DNA from: Clostridiaceae bacterium
GTDB lineage: Bacteria; Bacillota; Clostridia; Lachnospirales; Lachnospiraceae
Length of the DNA stretch: 22,823 bases
Assembly (NCBI GenBank): GCA_902362865.1
Contig: CABIYE010000042.1
Span: 1 to 22,823 of the forward strand
Direction: 5' to 3'
The notes beneath the pieces were generated by a model that was given only the letters and a program-made list of their open reading frames with translations, was not told where the DNA came from and did not search any database. A program made the translations under genes and the position numbers. Positions 16,423 to 22,648 of the stretch are shown in pieces. Numbering within the stretch: the stretch's first letter is position 1; every line of letters begins with the position of its first letter.

Positions 16423-16818
16423 TTACTCTTCAGCTTTGACCAAACATAGCAAATCAGTATATCCTGACTGCATAAGTAATTGCTTAAAACCAGACATCAC
16501 TTCTTCTTTTGTATAATTATTATTTTTCAAAAACTCACTATCCTTCTCACTAAGATATTGGTAGAAAAGAGCTGCTGCCATTACCTCATTTCTGTCTGTA
16601 TAATCAATGCTATCTAAAAGTATATTCTCTGCTTCGTTAATTTTCCCAGAATCAATCATATCAAGAAAATCTTTCAAATTTTTCCCTGATACTTCATATT
16701 TATTTTCTTTTTCAAGTTCAACAGAAACATACTTTTTCCCAAACATTAAAGAAAATAATACTCTTACCATTTCTTTTATCATTCGCATAATATAGTCTTT
16801 TTCGTCTGTGAAATACAT
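16423..16818 (-). CDS. DUF6483-like helical protein
   Basis: This 131-aa soluble, largely helical protein begins FTDEKDYIMRMIKEMVRVL. That start reminds me of DUF6483 (tentative, from memory). Its second half reads like a helical repeat (NEVMAAALFYQYLSEKD). There is no signal peptide, though FSLMFG near residue 22-27 is hydrophobic. The ribosome site GGAGGTG is 5 nt before ATG. It occupies one unit of the cargo run. Confidence 0.65.
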   Translation of the reverse strand: MYFTDEKDYIMRMIKEMVRVLFSLMFGKKYVSVELEKENKYEVSGKNLKDFLDMIDSGKINEAENILLDSIDYTDRNEVMAAALFYQYLSEKDSEFLKNNNYTKEEVMSGFKQLLMQSGYTDLLCLVKAEE

Positions 16819-16831
16819 TTTTCACCTCCAT

Positions 16832-16867
16832 AACTACCGATTTCTCTGTTTCAAAAACTGGAATTTG
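16832..16867. repeat. Intergenic palindrome, unit 3
   Basis: This 36-nt spacer begins AACTACCGATTT and ends AAAACTGGAATTTG. It lines up with units 1 and 2 end to end, though its arms are less perfect. Confidence 0.5.
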
Positions 16868-16870
16868 TAA

Positions 16871-17215
16871 TCAAACAAGCCCTACCCATAATCCAACCGC
16901 TATAAGTAATATACCAAGTATTCTTCCTACAACTTTTGACTTTCGGTATCCTAAAAAAGTTGTTGTTTCTGGAGTGGTAAATGGCAACATAACAACATCT
17001 ATACCCATTACTATAATTCCAATTCCTATAATAAAGTCGCTGTTTAATGTAATGCCATAAAACATAACTAAAAACCCTAAAATAATCCCTATCATAAAAT
17101 ACTTGATTTTCTGTCTATCTTTCTCAATTATCTTCCTATAACTGTTTTCGCATTCATTGCTACAGAATTCAAAATTACTATTTAGTTCTTTGCCACAATA
17201 TCTACATTTCTTCAT
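16871..17215 (-). CDS. Zinc-ribbon membrane protein
   Basis: This 114-aa protein has an N-terminal zinc-binding knuckle (CRYCGKEL then FCSNECENSY, giving Cys-x2-Cys and Cys-x3-Cys) followed by three to four membrane helices, including IGIILGFLVMFYGI, IGIGIIVMGIDVV and RILGILLIAVGLWVGLV. Such zinc-ribbon plus membrane proteins are common and mostly of unknown role. It starts at an ATG 9 nt after GGGGG. Confidence 0.7.
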   Translation of the reverse strand: MKKCRYCGKELNSNFEFCSNECENSYRKIIEKDRQKIKYFMIGIILGFLVMFYGITLNSDFIIGIGIIVMGIDVVMLPFTTPETTTFLGYRKSKVVGRILGILLIAVGLWVGLV

Positions 17216-17254
17216 ACTAATGTTCCCCCGATAATTTCCAAAATTCCGTTCAAT

Positions 17255-17301
17255 AACTCCCGATTTTTCGTTCTCTGCGACTTCCCGATAAATGGGAAGT
17301 T
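17255..17301. repeat. Intergenic palindrome, unit 4
   Basis: This 47-nt spacer begins AACTCCCGATTTTT and ends ATAAATGGGAAGTT. The end pairs either with the first arm (AACTCCC) or with an internal ACTTCCC (17280-17286). It follows the same plan as units 1-3 but is 10 nt longer. Confidence 0.55.
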
Positions 17302-17926
17302 AATTGATACTATCATAAAATCTTTGCAACACGATCGCCAACTCTTCCGGATCTTCTATGTTTGCTTCATGACCTGTTTTCATAAGTTCATGGAAGTTGG
17401 AATTGTTCAAATAATGGCAAAGTTCTTTTGCAGTTTTTTTGTTCGCATTGTCCTTCTCTCCACAAACGATTAATACCGGACAAGACACCTTATGAAGTGA
17501 GTCGCTGAAATCTAATTCAGCCATCGTACCACATAGGTTAATAACATCTGCTTTTTTGAAGCCCATTTTATTGAATGCCGAATTCGGCATAAGATGAAAC
17601 AACATATTCTGAACTTTTAATAATTTTTTTGGCATTTTATATTGTGCTGCAATTAATACGAGTGCCTTTACTTTATCCGGGTGGTCTATCGCATAATTAA
17701 GTGTCAAAACAGCTCCCAGTGAAAGCCCACATAAGACAATTTCTTCATTCTCCTTGTCGCATTCTGATGAGAATGCTGAATATAATTCCTTATATGTAGC
17801 AGCTTTCCCTTCTAACATCTCTGATAAACTTAAACTGCGACTGCTTTTCGATACTTTCGTTTCTTTTATTACTCTATTCCAACTGTCTGGTTTTTGCCCT
17901 AGTCCATGCAAATATAAATACTTCAT
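17300..17926 (-). CDS. Alpha/beta hydrolase
   Basis: This 208-aa intracellular serine hydrolase of the alpha/beta fold has its oxyanion region in YLYLHGLGQ (residues 4-12), nucleophile Ser69 in CGLSLG, acid Asp159 in VCGEKD and His186 in KTGHEA. The substrate cannot be told; size and loops resemble small esterases or thioesterase-like proteins. It is the first gene of the cargo run, next to the oriT region, and has AAGGGTGA as ribosome site. It has no signal peptide. Confidence 0.85.
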   Translation of the reverse strand: MKYLYLHGLGQKPDSWNRVIKETKVSKSSRSLSLSEMLEGKAATYKELYSAFSSECDKENEEIVLCGLSLGAVLTLNYAIDHPDKVKALVLIAAQYKMPKKLLKVQNMLFHLMPNSAFNKMGFKKADVINLCGTMAELDFSDSLHKVSCPVLIVCGEKDNANKKTAKELCHYLNNSNFHELMKTGHEANIEDPEELAIVLQRFYDSIN

Positions 17927-18017
17927 ATATTGTCACCCTTCAAATTTATATTTCACGCTTTCTATCACTTTATATGTCTGTATCTGAAATATTCAGCCAC
18001 AAACTTTATCGGGGATA

Positions 18018-18103
18018 GGCACTTGTGCCGCAAGGGGAAACTCCCCTTGTACGAAATCTCTGATTTCGCTGTATTTCCCGGATTGAGATTTCTCAAAACC
18101 GGG
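18018..18103. repeat. Cluster of four hairpins beside oriT
   Basis: Four perfect or near-perfect stems follow one another: GGCAC-TT-GTGCC (18018-18029), CAAGGGGA/TCCCCTTG (18031-18049), CGAAATC-TCT-GATTTCG (18052-18068) and CCCGG with nested TTGAGA-TT-TCTCAA and CCGGG (18077-18103). Two more lie beyond the nic-like site: CTCTT/AAGAG (18160-18178) and ATGCCG-TATC-CGGCAT (18183-18198). The 348-nt stretch 17927-18274 has no gene. The structure fits protein or single-strand recognition at an origin of transfer. Confidence 0.8.
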
Positions 18104-18124
18104 AGCAGCACCGCAGGTCGCACG

Positions 18125-18165
18125 ATACAGGCAGATGAAATTGCATGTATAGAAGTGCGCTCTTA
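18125..18165 (+). other. Putative origin of transfer (MobQ-type oriT)
   Basis: An inverted repeat ATACAGGCA (18125-18133) / TGCATGTAT (18142-18150), one mismatch in 9 with an 8-nt loop, is followed 2 nt later by AAGTGCGCTCTTA (18153-18165). The MobQ nic region known from RSF1010 and from the pIP501/pSK41 group is a short inverted repeat followed by TAAGTGCGCCCT; here 10 of 11 bases of AAGTGCGCCCT match. By analogy the nick would fall between 18159 and 18160. The relaxase at 12056-13783 is of the matching MobQ family. Orientation is inferred from the consensus strand. Confidence 0.75.
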
Positions 18166-18274
18166 GCTTTGCCAAGAGAATTATGCCGTATCCGGCATGT
18201 TATCTTTTTTCAATTTCTTTTTTCGACTTCTGAAGTATTCTGCCAGATTTAATAATTTGACATATCTGCTCCTG

Positions 18275-18481
18275 TTATTCATCATCTGTAAATTCCATCA
18301 TCTCATCAACAGTGCAGTCCAGCTTCTTGCATATCTTCTCAATCGTCTCCATTGATACATACTGGTTTTTTCCCATCCGGGCAAGAATATTACCACTGAT
18401 CCCAGTGAGGTACTGCATCTCTATCCGCTTCATATTTTTATCTATGAGCATTTTCCATAATCTGTTATAACTTACGCCCAT
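18275..18481 (-). CDS. XRE-family HTH regulator (YozG-like)
   Basis: This 68-aa single-domain Cro/C1-type repressor has its helix-turn-helix at about residues 14-60: LWKMLIDKNMKRIEMQYLTG, then ILARMGKNQYVSMETIEKIC, then LDCTVDEMMEF. Proteins of this type bind as dimers to short inverted repeats. A candidate operator, ATTCAACC/GGTTGAAT, frames its own promoter. It may control the cargo or the mobilization genes. It has a good GGAGGT ribosome site. Confidence 0.88.
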   Translation of the reverse strand: MGVSYNRLWKMLIDKNMKRIEMQYLTGISGNILARMGKNQYVSMETIEKICKKLDCTVDEMMEFTDDE

Positions 18482-18501
18482 AAGCTACCTCCATATTTCT
18501 C

Positions 18502-18545
18502 ATTCAACCATATTTTGATTATATCACGTTTTCGTTAGGTTGAAT
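18502..18545 (-). promoter_or_regulatory. XRE promoter with flanking 8-bp inverted repeat
   Basis: TATAAT (18523-18518) sits between perfect arms ATTCAACC (18545-18538 on minus) and GGTTGAAT (18509-18502). The upstream arm overlaps the expected -35 position, where only TTCAAC is found, so the promoter is weak or regulated. Self-repression by the XRE protein is inferred. Confidence 0.55.
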
Positions 18546-18627
18546 ACCTGTAATTTTTGATTTCTTCTTTAAAATGGAAAAGAGAATGCCCCGGCAAAGA
18601 GCAGCCTCTCCAACCATTTATCCCGGT

Positions 18628-19038
18628 TTAGTCAAATGGAACCTCTCCTTCCGGTGCTTCCATAAATCCGTCCTTATCTGTTTTCTGTGTTTCTGACGAA
18701 TCTGCACCGGCACCGTTATCCTTGTTCTGAGCAAATTCATGTTCTTCCACAATCACATCTGTGGTGTAAATTGTTTTCCCGTCCTTATCCTTATAATTAC
18801 CGGTGCTGATACGACCTCCGATCACAATTCTCGTTCCCTTGTGAAGATATTTCTGTGCAAACTCTGCACTCTTTCCAAATGTGACACAAGAAATAAAATC
18901 TGCTTCCTGTTCTCCGTCACGTTTATATCTTCTATTTACCGCAAGTGTATATCTTGCTACTGCCATATCATTATCTTTTCCGGCATATTTGATCTCCGGA
19001 TTCTTTGTCAGTCTTCCCATTAAAATCACTTTATTCAT
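18628..19038 (-). CDS. ssb: Single-stranded DNA-binding protein
   Basis: This 136-aa SSB has an OB-fold at about 1-105 with the usual MNKVILMGRLTKNPEIKY start, ARYTLAVNRRY, DFISCVTFGKSAEF and GTRIVIGGRISTGNY. A disordered linker follows, then the acidic C-terminal tip EVPFD, a variant of the DDDIPF tail that recruits partners. It protects single strands during replication or conjugative transfer. A dedicated copy on the element suits transfer of a single strand and the primase-helicase at 10-12 kb. Confidence 0.93.
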   Translation of the reverse strand: MNKVILMGRLTKNPEIKYAGKDNDMAVARYTLAVNRRYKRDGEQEADFISCVTFGKSAEFAQKYLHKGTRIVIGGRISTGNYKDKDGKTIYTTDVIVEEHEFAQNKDNGAGADSSETQKTDKDGFMEAPEGEVPFD

Positions 19039-19061
19039 AATCGCTACTGTCCTTTCCGCAG

Positions 19062-19361
19062 CTACGCTGCCATTGCATATTCTTCATCATCTGGTTCATT
19101 GTCCGGCATAAACATTGCACATGCGTCCGGTGGATTAGTATCATCCGGCGAAAACATTTTCCGAATCATTTCATATATGCTCGGATACCGATATGCGATT
19201 TCTTCTCTTGCGAGGAATCTGCATACCTTGTAAAGATTCTTTTTCATTTCTGCATCCGTTGCAAGCATAGCTGCCAGATGGATTCTTTCCTTTGTACAGT
19301 TCAGATTCGGGCATCCAAACCAGTGGATTATCTGCATTTCTTTCATTTTCAGTTCTGTCAT
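19062..19361 (-). CDS. Hypothetical 99-aa protein
   Basis: No family recognised. The product begins MTELKMKEMQIIHWFGCPN and has a Cys pair (GCPNLNC), a helical middle (EMKKNLYKVCRFLAREEI) and an acidic end. The ATG at 19361 is chosen because AAAGGAG lies 6 nt upstream; an in-frame ATG at 19382 lacks one. It is 23 nt from ssb and probably in one operon with it, so a role in DNA handling is possible but not shown. Confidence 0.65.
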   Translation of the reverse strand: MTELKMKEMQIIHWFGCPNLNCTKERIHLAAMLATDAEMKKNLYKVCRFLAREEIAYRYPSIYEMIRKMFSPDDTNPPDACAMFMPDNEPDDEEYAMAA

Positions 19362-19382
19362 AAACTGCTCCTTTCCAGGCAT

Positions 19383-20001
19383 TTCGCCCTGTAAACATTG
19401 TTATCAGTTTCATTCGTCCGGCGGTCTGGCGTGCGTTTCCCTGTCATCTGCAGTCGTCTCAGACTGCCTCTGCCTGCATCAGCAGGCCACTGACCATAAG
19501 GCTTTGGTCAGCCGCCCATCATCGGGAGTGTCATTATGATTCCGCTCACTCTCTGTAAAAGAAAGGTCATGGCAGAACTCCTGGTAGACTTCCAGGGTGC
19601 ACTTATCGGTTGTCAAGGTTCAGCGAAGGAACATTCCAAAACGTCCTCTGATTACTAAAGTCAAATGACTTGGCATGATGCAAAAAATTCGTGATATTTT
19701 TTTGCATTTTTATCATTTTTTCTTTTACTTTTGTTAGCCCCTTCACTTACTCTGTATTGGGAGAGATAAAAGCGGACATGATTTTGAAAAATTATGAAAA
19801 AATTTTGTTCCTCTACCTATAAAGCTTTTGAAAGTGTATTTACCAACCCCCTTTTGCAAGTTTTTTTCGCAAAAATGAACTATTCCCTCACTAATTGCAA
19901 GGTTCAGAGGGTGTTTGGACGGTACTTTCGCAGAAAAATTTATTTTTCTTACTAATCACACGTGGGGACTTGAAGAATGTCAGATGATTTTAAAAAAAAC
20001 A
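19383..20001. other. Noncoding, hairpin-rich stretch; candidate origin or control region
   Basis: No convincing gene is present in 619 nt. Three hairpins stand in a row: GCAGTC/GACTGC (19450-19467), GCCTGC-ATCA-GCAGGC (19472-19487) and CTGACCA/TGGTCAG (19490-19511). Further right are AAGTCA-AA-TGACTT (19658-19671), an A/T stem TGCAAAAAA/TTTTTTGCA (19679-19706) and a direct repeat CAAGGTTCAG (19614-19623, 19898-19907). The second half is very AT-rich. The mix of palindromes, direct repeats and AT-rich DNA upstream of ssb would fit a replication origin; this is inferred. Confidence 0.5.
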
Positions 20002-20034
20002 AAAAAGAAGCACTGACCGTTACAGTCAGTGCTT
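20002..20034 (-). terminator. Intrinsic terminator
   Basis: Perfect 10-bp arms AAGCACTGAC/GTCAGTGCTT (20008-20034) with a 7-nt loop are followed on minus by CTTTTTTG and more Ts. It ends the TnpV and 93-aa gene pair 14 nt after the stop. Confidence 0.85.
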
Positions 20035-20047
20035 GTAAGATGAATAT

Positions 20048-20329
20048 TTAAATTTTACTGTCTTTCTCACACACCAGCCTTTCATAATCCAGAAATCCTC
20101 GGATATACATTTCTTTTGCCACAATCCCTTCCATGGCATTTTTCGCTGAAATAATTCTGTCCAATGCCTGCCACATCTCCTGTCCGGCATCTCTGAGGAC
20201 TGGTTCCAGTATATCTATGTAATGATGAATTTCTGCTTCCAGAGAAAACATCTCTGGATCAGATTCAAGAAATCTTTCCAGTTCCTGCTGGTATTCTTCA
20301 TAATAACTTTCAATCAATTCTCTTCTCAT
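20048..20329 (-). CDS. Hypothetical 93-aa helical protein
   Basis: No function recognised. It is all-helical and acidic, with MRRELIESYYEEYQQELERF and EMWQALDRIISAKNAMEGIV. It follows TnpV by 14 nt and ends in the terminator at 20002-20034, so the two form an operon at the right end of element A. Similar small proteins are common in Clostridia mobile elements. Confidence 0.65.
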   Translation of the reverse strand: MRRELIESYYEEYQQELERFLESDPEMFSLEAEIHHYIDILEPVLRDAGQEMWQALDRIISAKNAMEGIVAKEMYIRGFLDYERLVCEKDSKI

Positions 20330-20343
20330 ATCCGGAATCCCCC

Positions 20344-20691
20344 TTATATATAAATCAGTTCCTGCTTGATGATTTCAGCAGCCCGGTTGCGGATATTGTT
20401 GCAGTGGCGTACCCATTCCATAGGATTCTGTCTCTTCAGTTCCTCGGTAACTCCCTCCGCACTTCGTATTTGAGCTTCAATCAGCTCAAAGCGTTCCTGT
20501 GCCTGTTCATTCAGATCTGCCAGATAGCTGTCCAGTCTGGCGGTCAGAAGAAGATATGTATAAGTTCCAGATTTATGTTCTTTCAGATATTCCTTCCGAA
20601 ACATTCCCCAACAGCCGATCGGTCTGGTTTCCTCCGGATAATAAAGATTCGGTAAATAGTAGTCTCCAACTTTTGTGTATTCGATTTTCAT
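20344..20691 (-). CDS. TnpV-family transposon protein
   Basis: This 115-aa member of the TnpV family (PF14198) is complete, with ATG 7 nt after AAAGGA. The pattern YYLPNLYYPEETRPIGCWG, then TYLLLTARLDSYLADLNEQA, then QERFELI matches the truncated copy at 153-470, but overall the two are clearly diverged. Role in the element is unknown. It is the last gene before the right terminal repeat. Confidence 0.85.
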   Translation of the reverse strand: MKIEYTKVGDYYLPNLYYPEETRPIGCWGMFRKEYLKEHKSGTYTYLLLTARLDSYLADLNEQAQERFELIEAQIRSAEGVTEELKRQNPMEWVRHCNNIRNRAAEIIKQELIYI

Positions 20692-20762
20692 AGTGTTTTC
20701 CTTTCGCTTTTCATGAAATTGTCATGTTAAATGCGTAGGATGTGCGTTTTTCCTTTAAAATC

Positions 20763-20783
20763 TTTTCACATAGAAGACATTAA
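20763..20783. repeat. Right terminal inverted repeat of element A
   Basis: Plus strand TTTTCACATAGAAGACAT then TAA matches the complement of 7951-7971 at 18 of 21 positions. It is followed by GTGCTT and then the Maff2 fragment. Confidence 0.75.
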
Positions 20784-20787
20784 GTGC

Positions 20788-20807
20788 TTCATGCCCTGAG
20801 ACTTTGC
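20788..20807 (-). pseudogene. Maff2 internal fragment between elements A and B
   Basis: The minus strand encodes AKSQGMK (from GCAAAG). This is the expected Maff2 segment directly before QLMAGGG, which is found at 7875-7952. Upstream the Maff2 match stops and is replaced by ACACACAA, the presumed edge of element B. Only seven codons remain here, so the call rests on their exact fit with the other flank. Confidence 0.65.
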
Positions 20808-20853
20808 TTGTGTGTGGTAAAGAAGCAATAGAAGTGTAAATTTTTTTGCCGTT

Positions 20854-20886
20854 CCTATCCGGCACTTGCGCAAGGTGTCGGATAGG
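20854..20886. repeat. Hairpin after recombinase B
   Basis: Arms CCTATCCG/CGGATAGG enclose a palindrome, CTTGCGCAAG. On the minus strand it is followed by A-rich, not T-rich, DNA, so it is not a standard terminator for the recombinase. Confidence 0.65.
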
Positions 20887-20893
20887 TCGGGCA

Positions 20894-22507
20894 TTATTCG
20901 TCGGGAAGTTCTACCTTGCCGACAAAGCTGTAATAAATATCAATGTCCTGTCTGCGTGTGCCGTTCTCGTCATAGCTGCAATCATGGACAACGATTTTTT
21001 CAATAAACTCCCGCAACAGGGTGTGGGTCAATTCCTCAAAGCTGGTGTACTTGCGGACAACTTTCATAAACTTTTCCGCATTAACCGTGGCTTCCTGTGC
21101 CTTTGCCAGTTCCGCTTGCAGTTCAGCGGCACGGCTCTTGACCTGTTTCTGTTCGGCTTCATAGTCTGCGGAAAGTTCCGCAAAGCGTTCATCAGAAATA
21201 CGCCCAGTCACACTGTCCTCATAAAGCCGCTTGAAGATAGCGGACAGCTCCGCAATCCGCTTTTCGGCTGCGTCCAGTTCCTTTCGCTTGGCAGCGTTGC
21301 GGCGTTTGCCGCCGTCCTCGTTCTGCTCGATCAGCAGCTTCATAAACTGCTTTTCATGCTTGGCTGCATAGCTTGTCACTTTCCGCAGATTGGCGGTCAC
21401 ACCCGCAGTCAAAAGGTCGGTGCGGATAAAATGTGCGGTGCAATCGTGGGTACGCTTCTTGTAGTTGCCGCAGATGTAGCAATCCTGTTTTCGGGTTTTG
21501 TTCTCGTATCTCTGCTGATAGAGGACGCTCCCACAATCGGCGCAGAACAGCAAGCCGGAGAACAGACCGACTTCATCATAGCGGTTTGGACGCTTGCGCT
21601 GCTTGCGTAATTCCTGCACACGCTCCCATGTGGCAAGGTCAATGATTGGCTCATGGGTATTCTCGAAAATGACCTGTTTTTCTTCGGGATTTTCCACGCT
21701 TGATTTGACCTTGTAGGACACTTTCTCGGTCTTGAAGTTTACCGTATGCCCCAGATATTCCTTGCGTTCAAGGATATGGACAATCGTGTTGGTCGCCCAC
21801 TTGTAGGGATAATCGGGGTAGTAACGGCGTGTGCTGCCTGTCCTGCGGTATTCCAATGTACCCGGTGTTGGGATTTGCTGCTCGGTCAATACACGGGCGA
21901 TTTTGGTCGGACCGTTCCCGGCAAGGCACAAACTGAAAATCTGCTTGACGACCGGGGCAGCTTCTTCGTCCACGATAAAGCGTCCGTCCTCACCTTTGAG
22001 ATAGCCATAGACCGGCTGACTTGTGATAGGCTTGCCACTCATGCCTTTGCTGCGGAAAACTGCCTTGATTTTCTTGCTCGTATCTCTCACCATCCATTCG
22101 TTGAAGATATTACGCAGAGGGGCAAAATCATTGTCGCCCTGTGCGCTGTCCACTCCATCGTTGATAGCGATAAAGCGAACGCCCCTTTGTGGGAAAATCA
22201 TGTCCGTATACATTCCCACTTGGAGATAGTTTCGCCCTAATCTCGACATATCCTTGACAATGACCGTTCCGACTTTCCCGGCTTCAATATCCGCAAGCAT
22301 GGCTTGAAAACCGGGTCTTTGGAAGTTCGCACCGGAGTACCCATCGTCCGTGTACCATTGGAGATTGGTAAAGCCGTTCTGTTTTGCATAGCTTTCCAAA
22401 ATACGCTTTTGGTTGGAGATGGAATTACTCTCGCCCTGCAATTCATCTTCATGGGATAATCTCGGATAAAGGGCGGTAATGAGGTTTTGGGTTGTCTGTC
22501 TAATCAT
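20894..22507 (-). CDS. Large serine recombinase of element B
   Basis: This 537-aa large serine recombinase is of a type very common in gut Clostridia elements. The catalytic domain has LYPRLSHEDE (nucleophile Ser18) and VKDMSRLGRN. The recombinase domain follows, then a zinc ribbon (FCADCGSVL and CYICGNYKK with HDC), a coiled coil (about 380-460) and a C-terminal domain ending VGKVELPDE. The ATG at 22507 (MIRQTTQ) is chosen because GGAGG is 5 nt upstream; another ATG lies 4 codons before it without an RBS. It is clearly different from recombinase A. All catalytic motifs are present. Confidence 0.93.
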   Translation of the reverse strand: MIRQTTQNLITALYPRLSHEDELQGESNSISNQKRILESYAKQNGFTNLQWYTDDGYSGANFQRPGFQAMLADIEAGKVGTVIVKDMSRLGRNYLQVGMYTDMIFPQRGVRFIAINDGVDSAQGDNDFAPLRNIFNEWMVRDTSKKIKAVFRSKGMSGKPITSQPVYGYLKGEDGRFIVDEEAAPVVKQIFSLCLAGNGPTKIARVLTEQQIPTPGTLEYRRTGSTRRYYPDYPYKWATNTIVHILERKEYLGHTVNFKTEKVSYKVKSSVENPEEKQVIFENTHEPIIDLATWERVQELRKQRKRPNRYDEVGLFSGLLFCADCGSVLYQQRYENKTRKQDCYICGNYKKRTHDCTAHFIRTDLLTAGVTANLRKVTSYAAKHEKQFMKLLIEQNEDGGKRRNAAKRKELDAAEKRIAELSAIFKRLYEDSVTGRISDERFAELSADYEAEQKQVKSRAAELQAELAKAQEATVNAEKFMKVVRKYTSFEELTHTLLREFIEKIVVHDCSYDENGTRRQDIDIYYSFVGKVELPDE

Positions 22508-22648
22508 GGTTTCCTCCATTTCCGACAGCCAGCCCCGCTATTCCGTAAGGAAATTATATCACACGGGGCGGCTGCCTGTATAGCTGGTAAATGTGAATTT
22601 TGCTTCTTTATCGCCCGTCATTATGACGATTTTTTGGAATTAGGCTTG

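Larger units (their letters stand above)
7951..20789. mobile_element. Element A: 12.8-kb integrative mobilizable element in Maff2
   Basis: The ends are set by three agreeing signs: 21-bp imperfect inverted repeats at 7951-7971 and 20763-20783, Maff2 sequence broken at both edges, and a recombinase gene pointing at the left edge. The likely crossover is a TT dinucleotide at 7951-7952 and 20788-20789. Contents are the recombinase, a 60-aa protein, primase-helicase, MobQ relaxase, accessory protein, cargo genes, oriT, XRE, SSB and TnpV. It has no VirB4 or VirD4 of its own, so it needs a helper conjugation system for transfer. Confidence 0.85.

Noticed and set aside
15355..17926. Classical integron cassettes with attC sites
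   Set aside because: The spacers lack the GTTRRRY and RYYYAAC ends of attC and no tyrosine integron integrase is present, so the array is reported only as cassette-like.
18599..18627. Terminator after ssb
   Set aside because: GAGA/TCTC-type pairing near 18580-18610 is short and interrupted; not strong enough to call.
19171..19413. Alternative 80-aa ORF overlapping the 99-aa gene
   Set aside because: It lies in another frame of the same strand; the 99-aa frame has the better ribosome site and fits the ssb operon.
19603..19707. 34-aa minus-strand ORF in the noncoding block
   Set aside because: No Shine-Dalgarno sequence, and its 5' part is the A/T stem; more likely chance.
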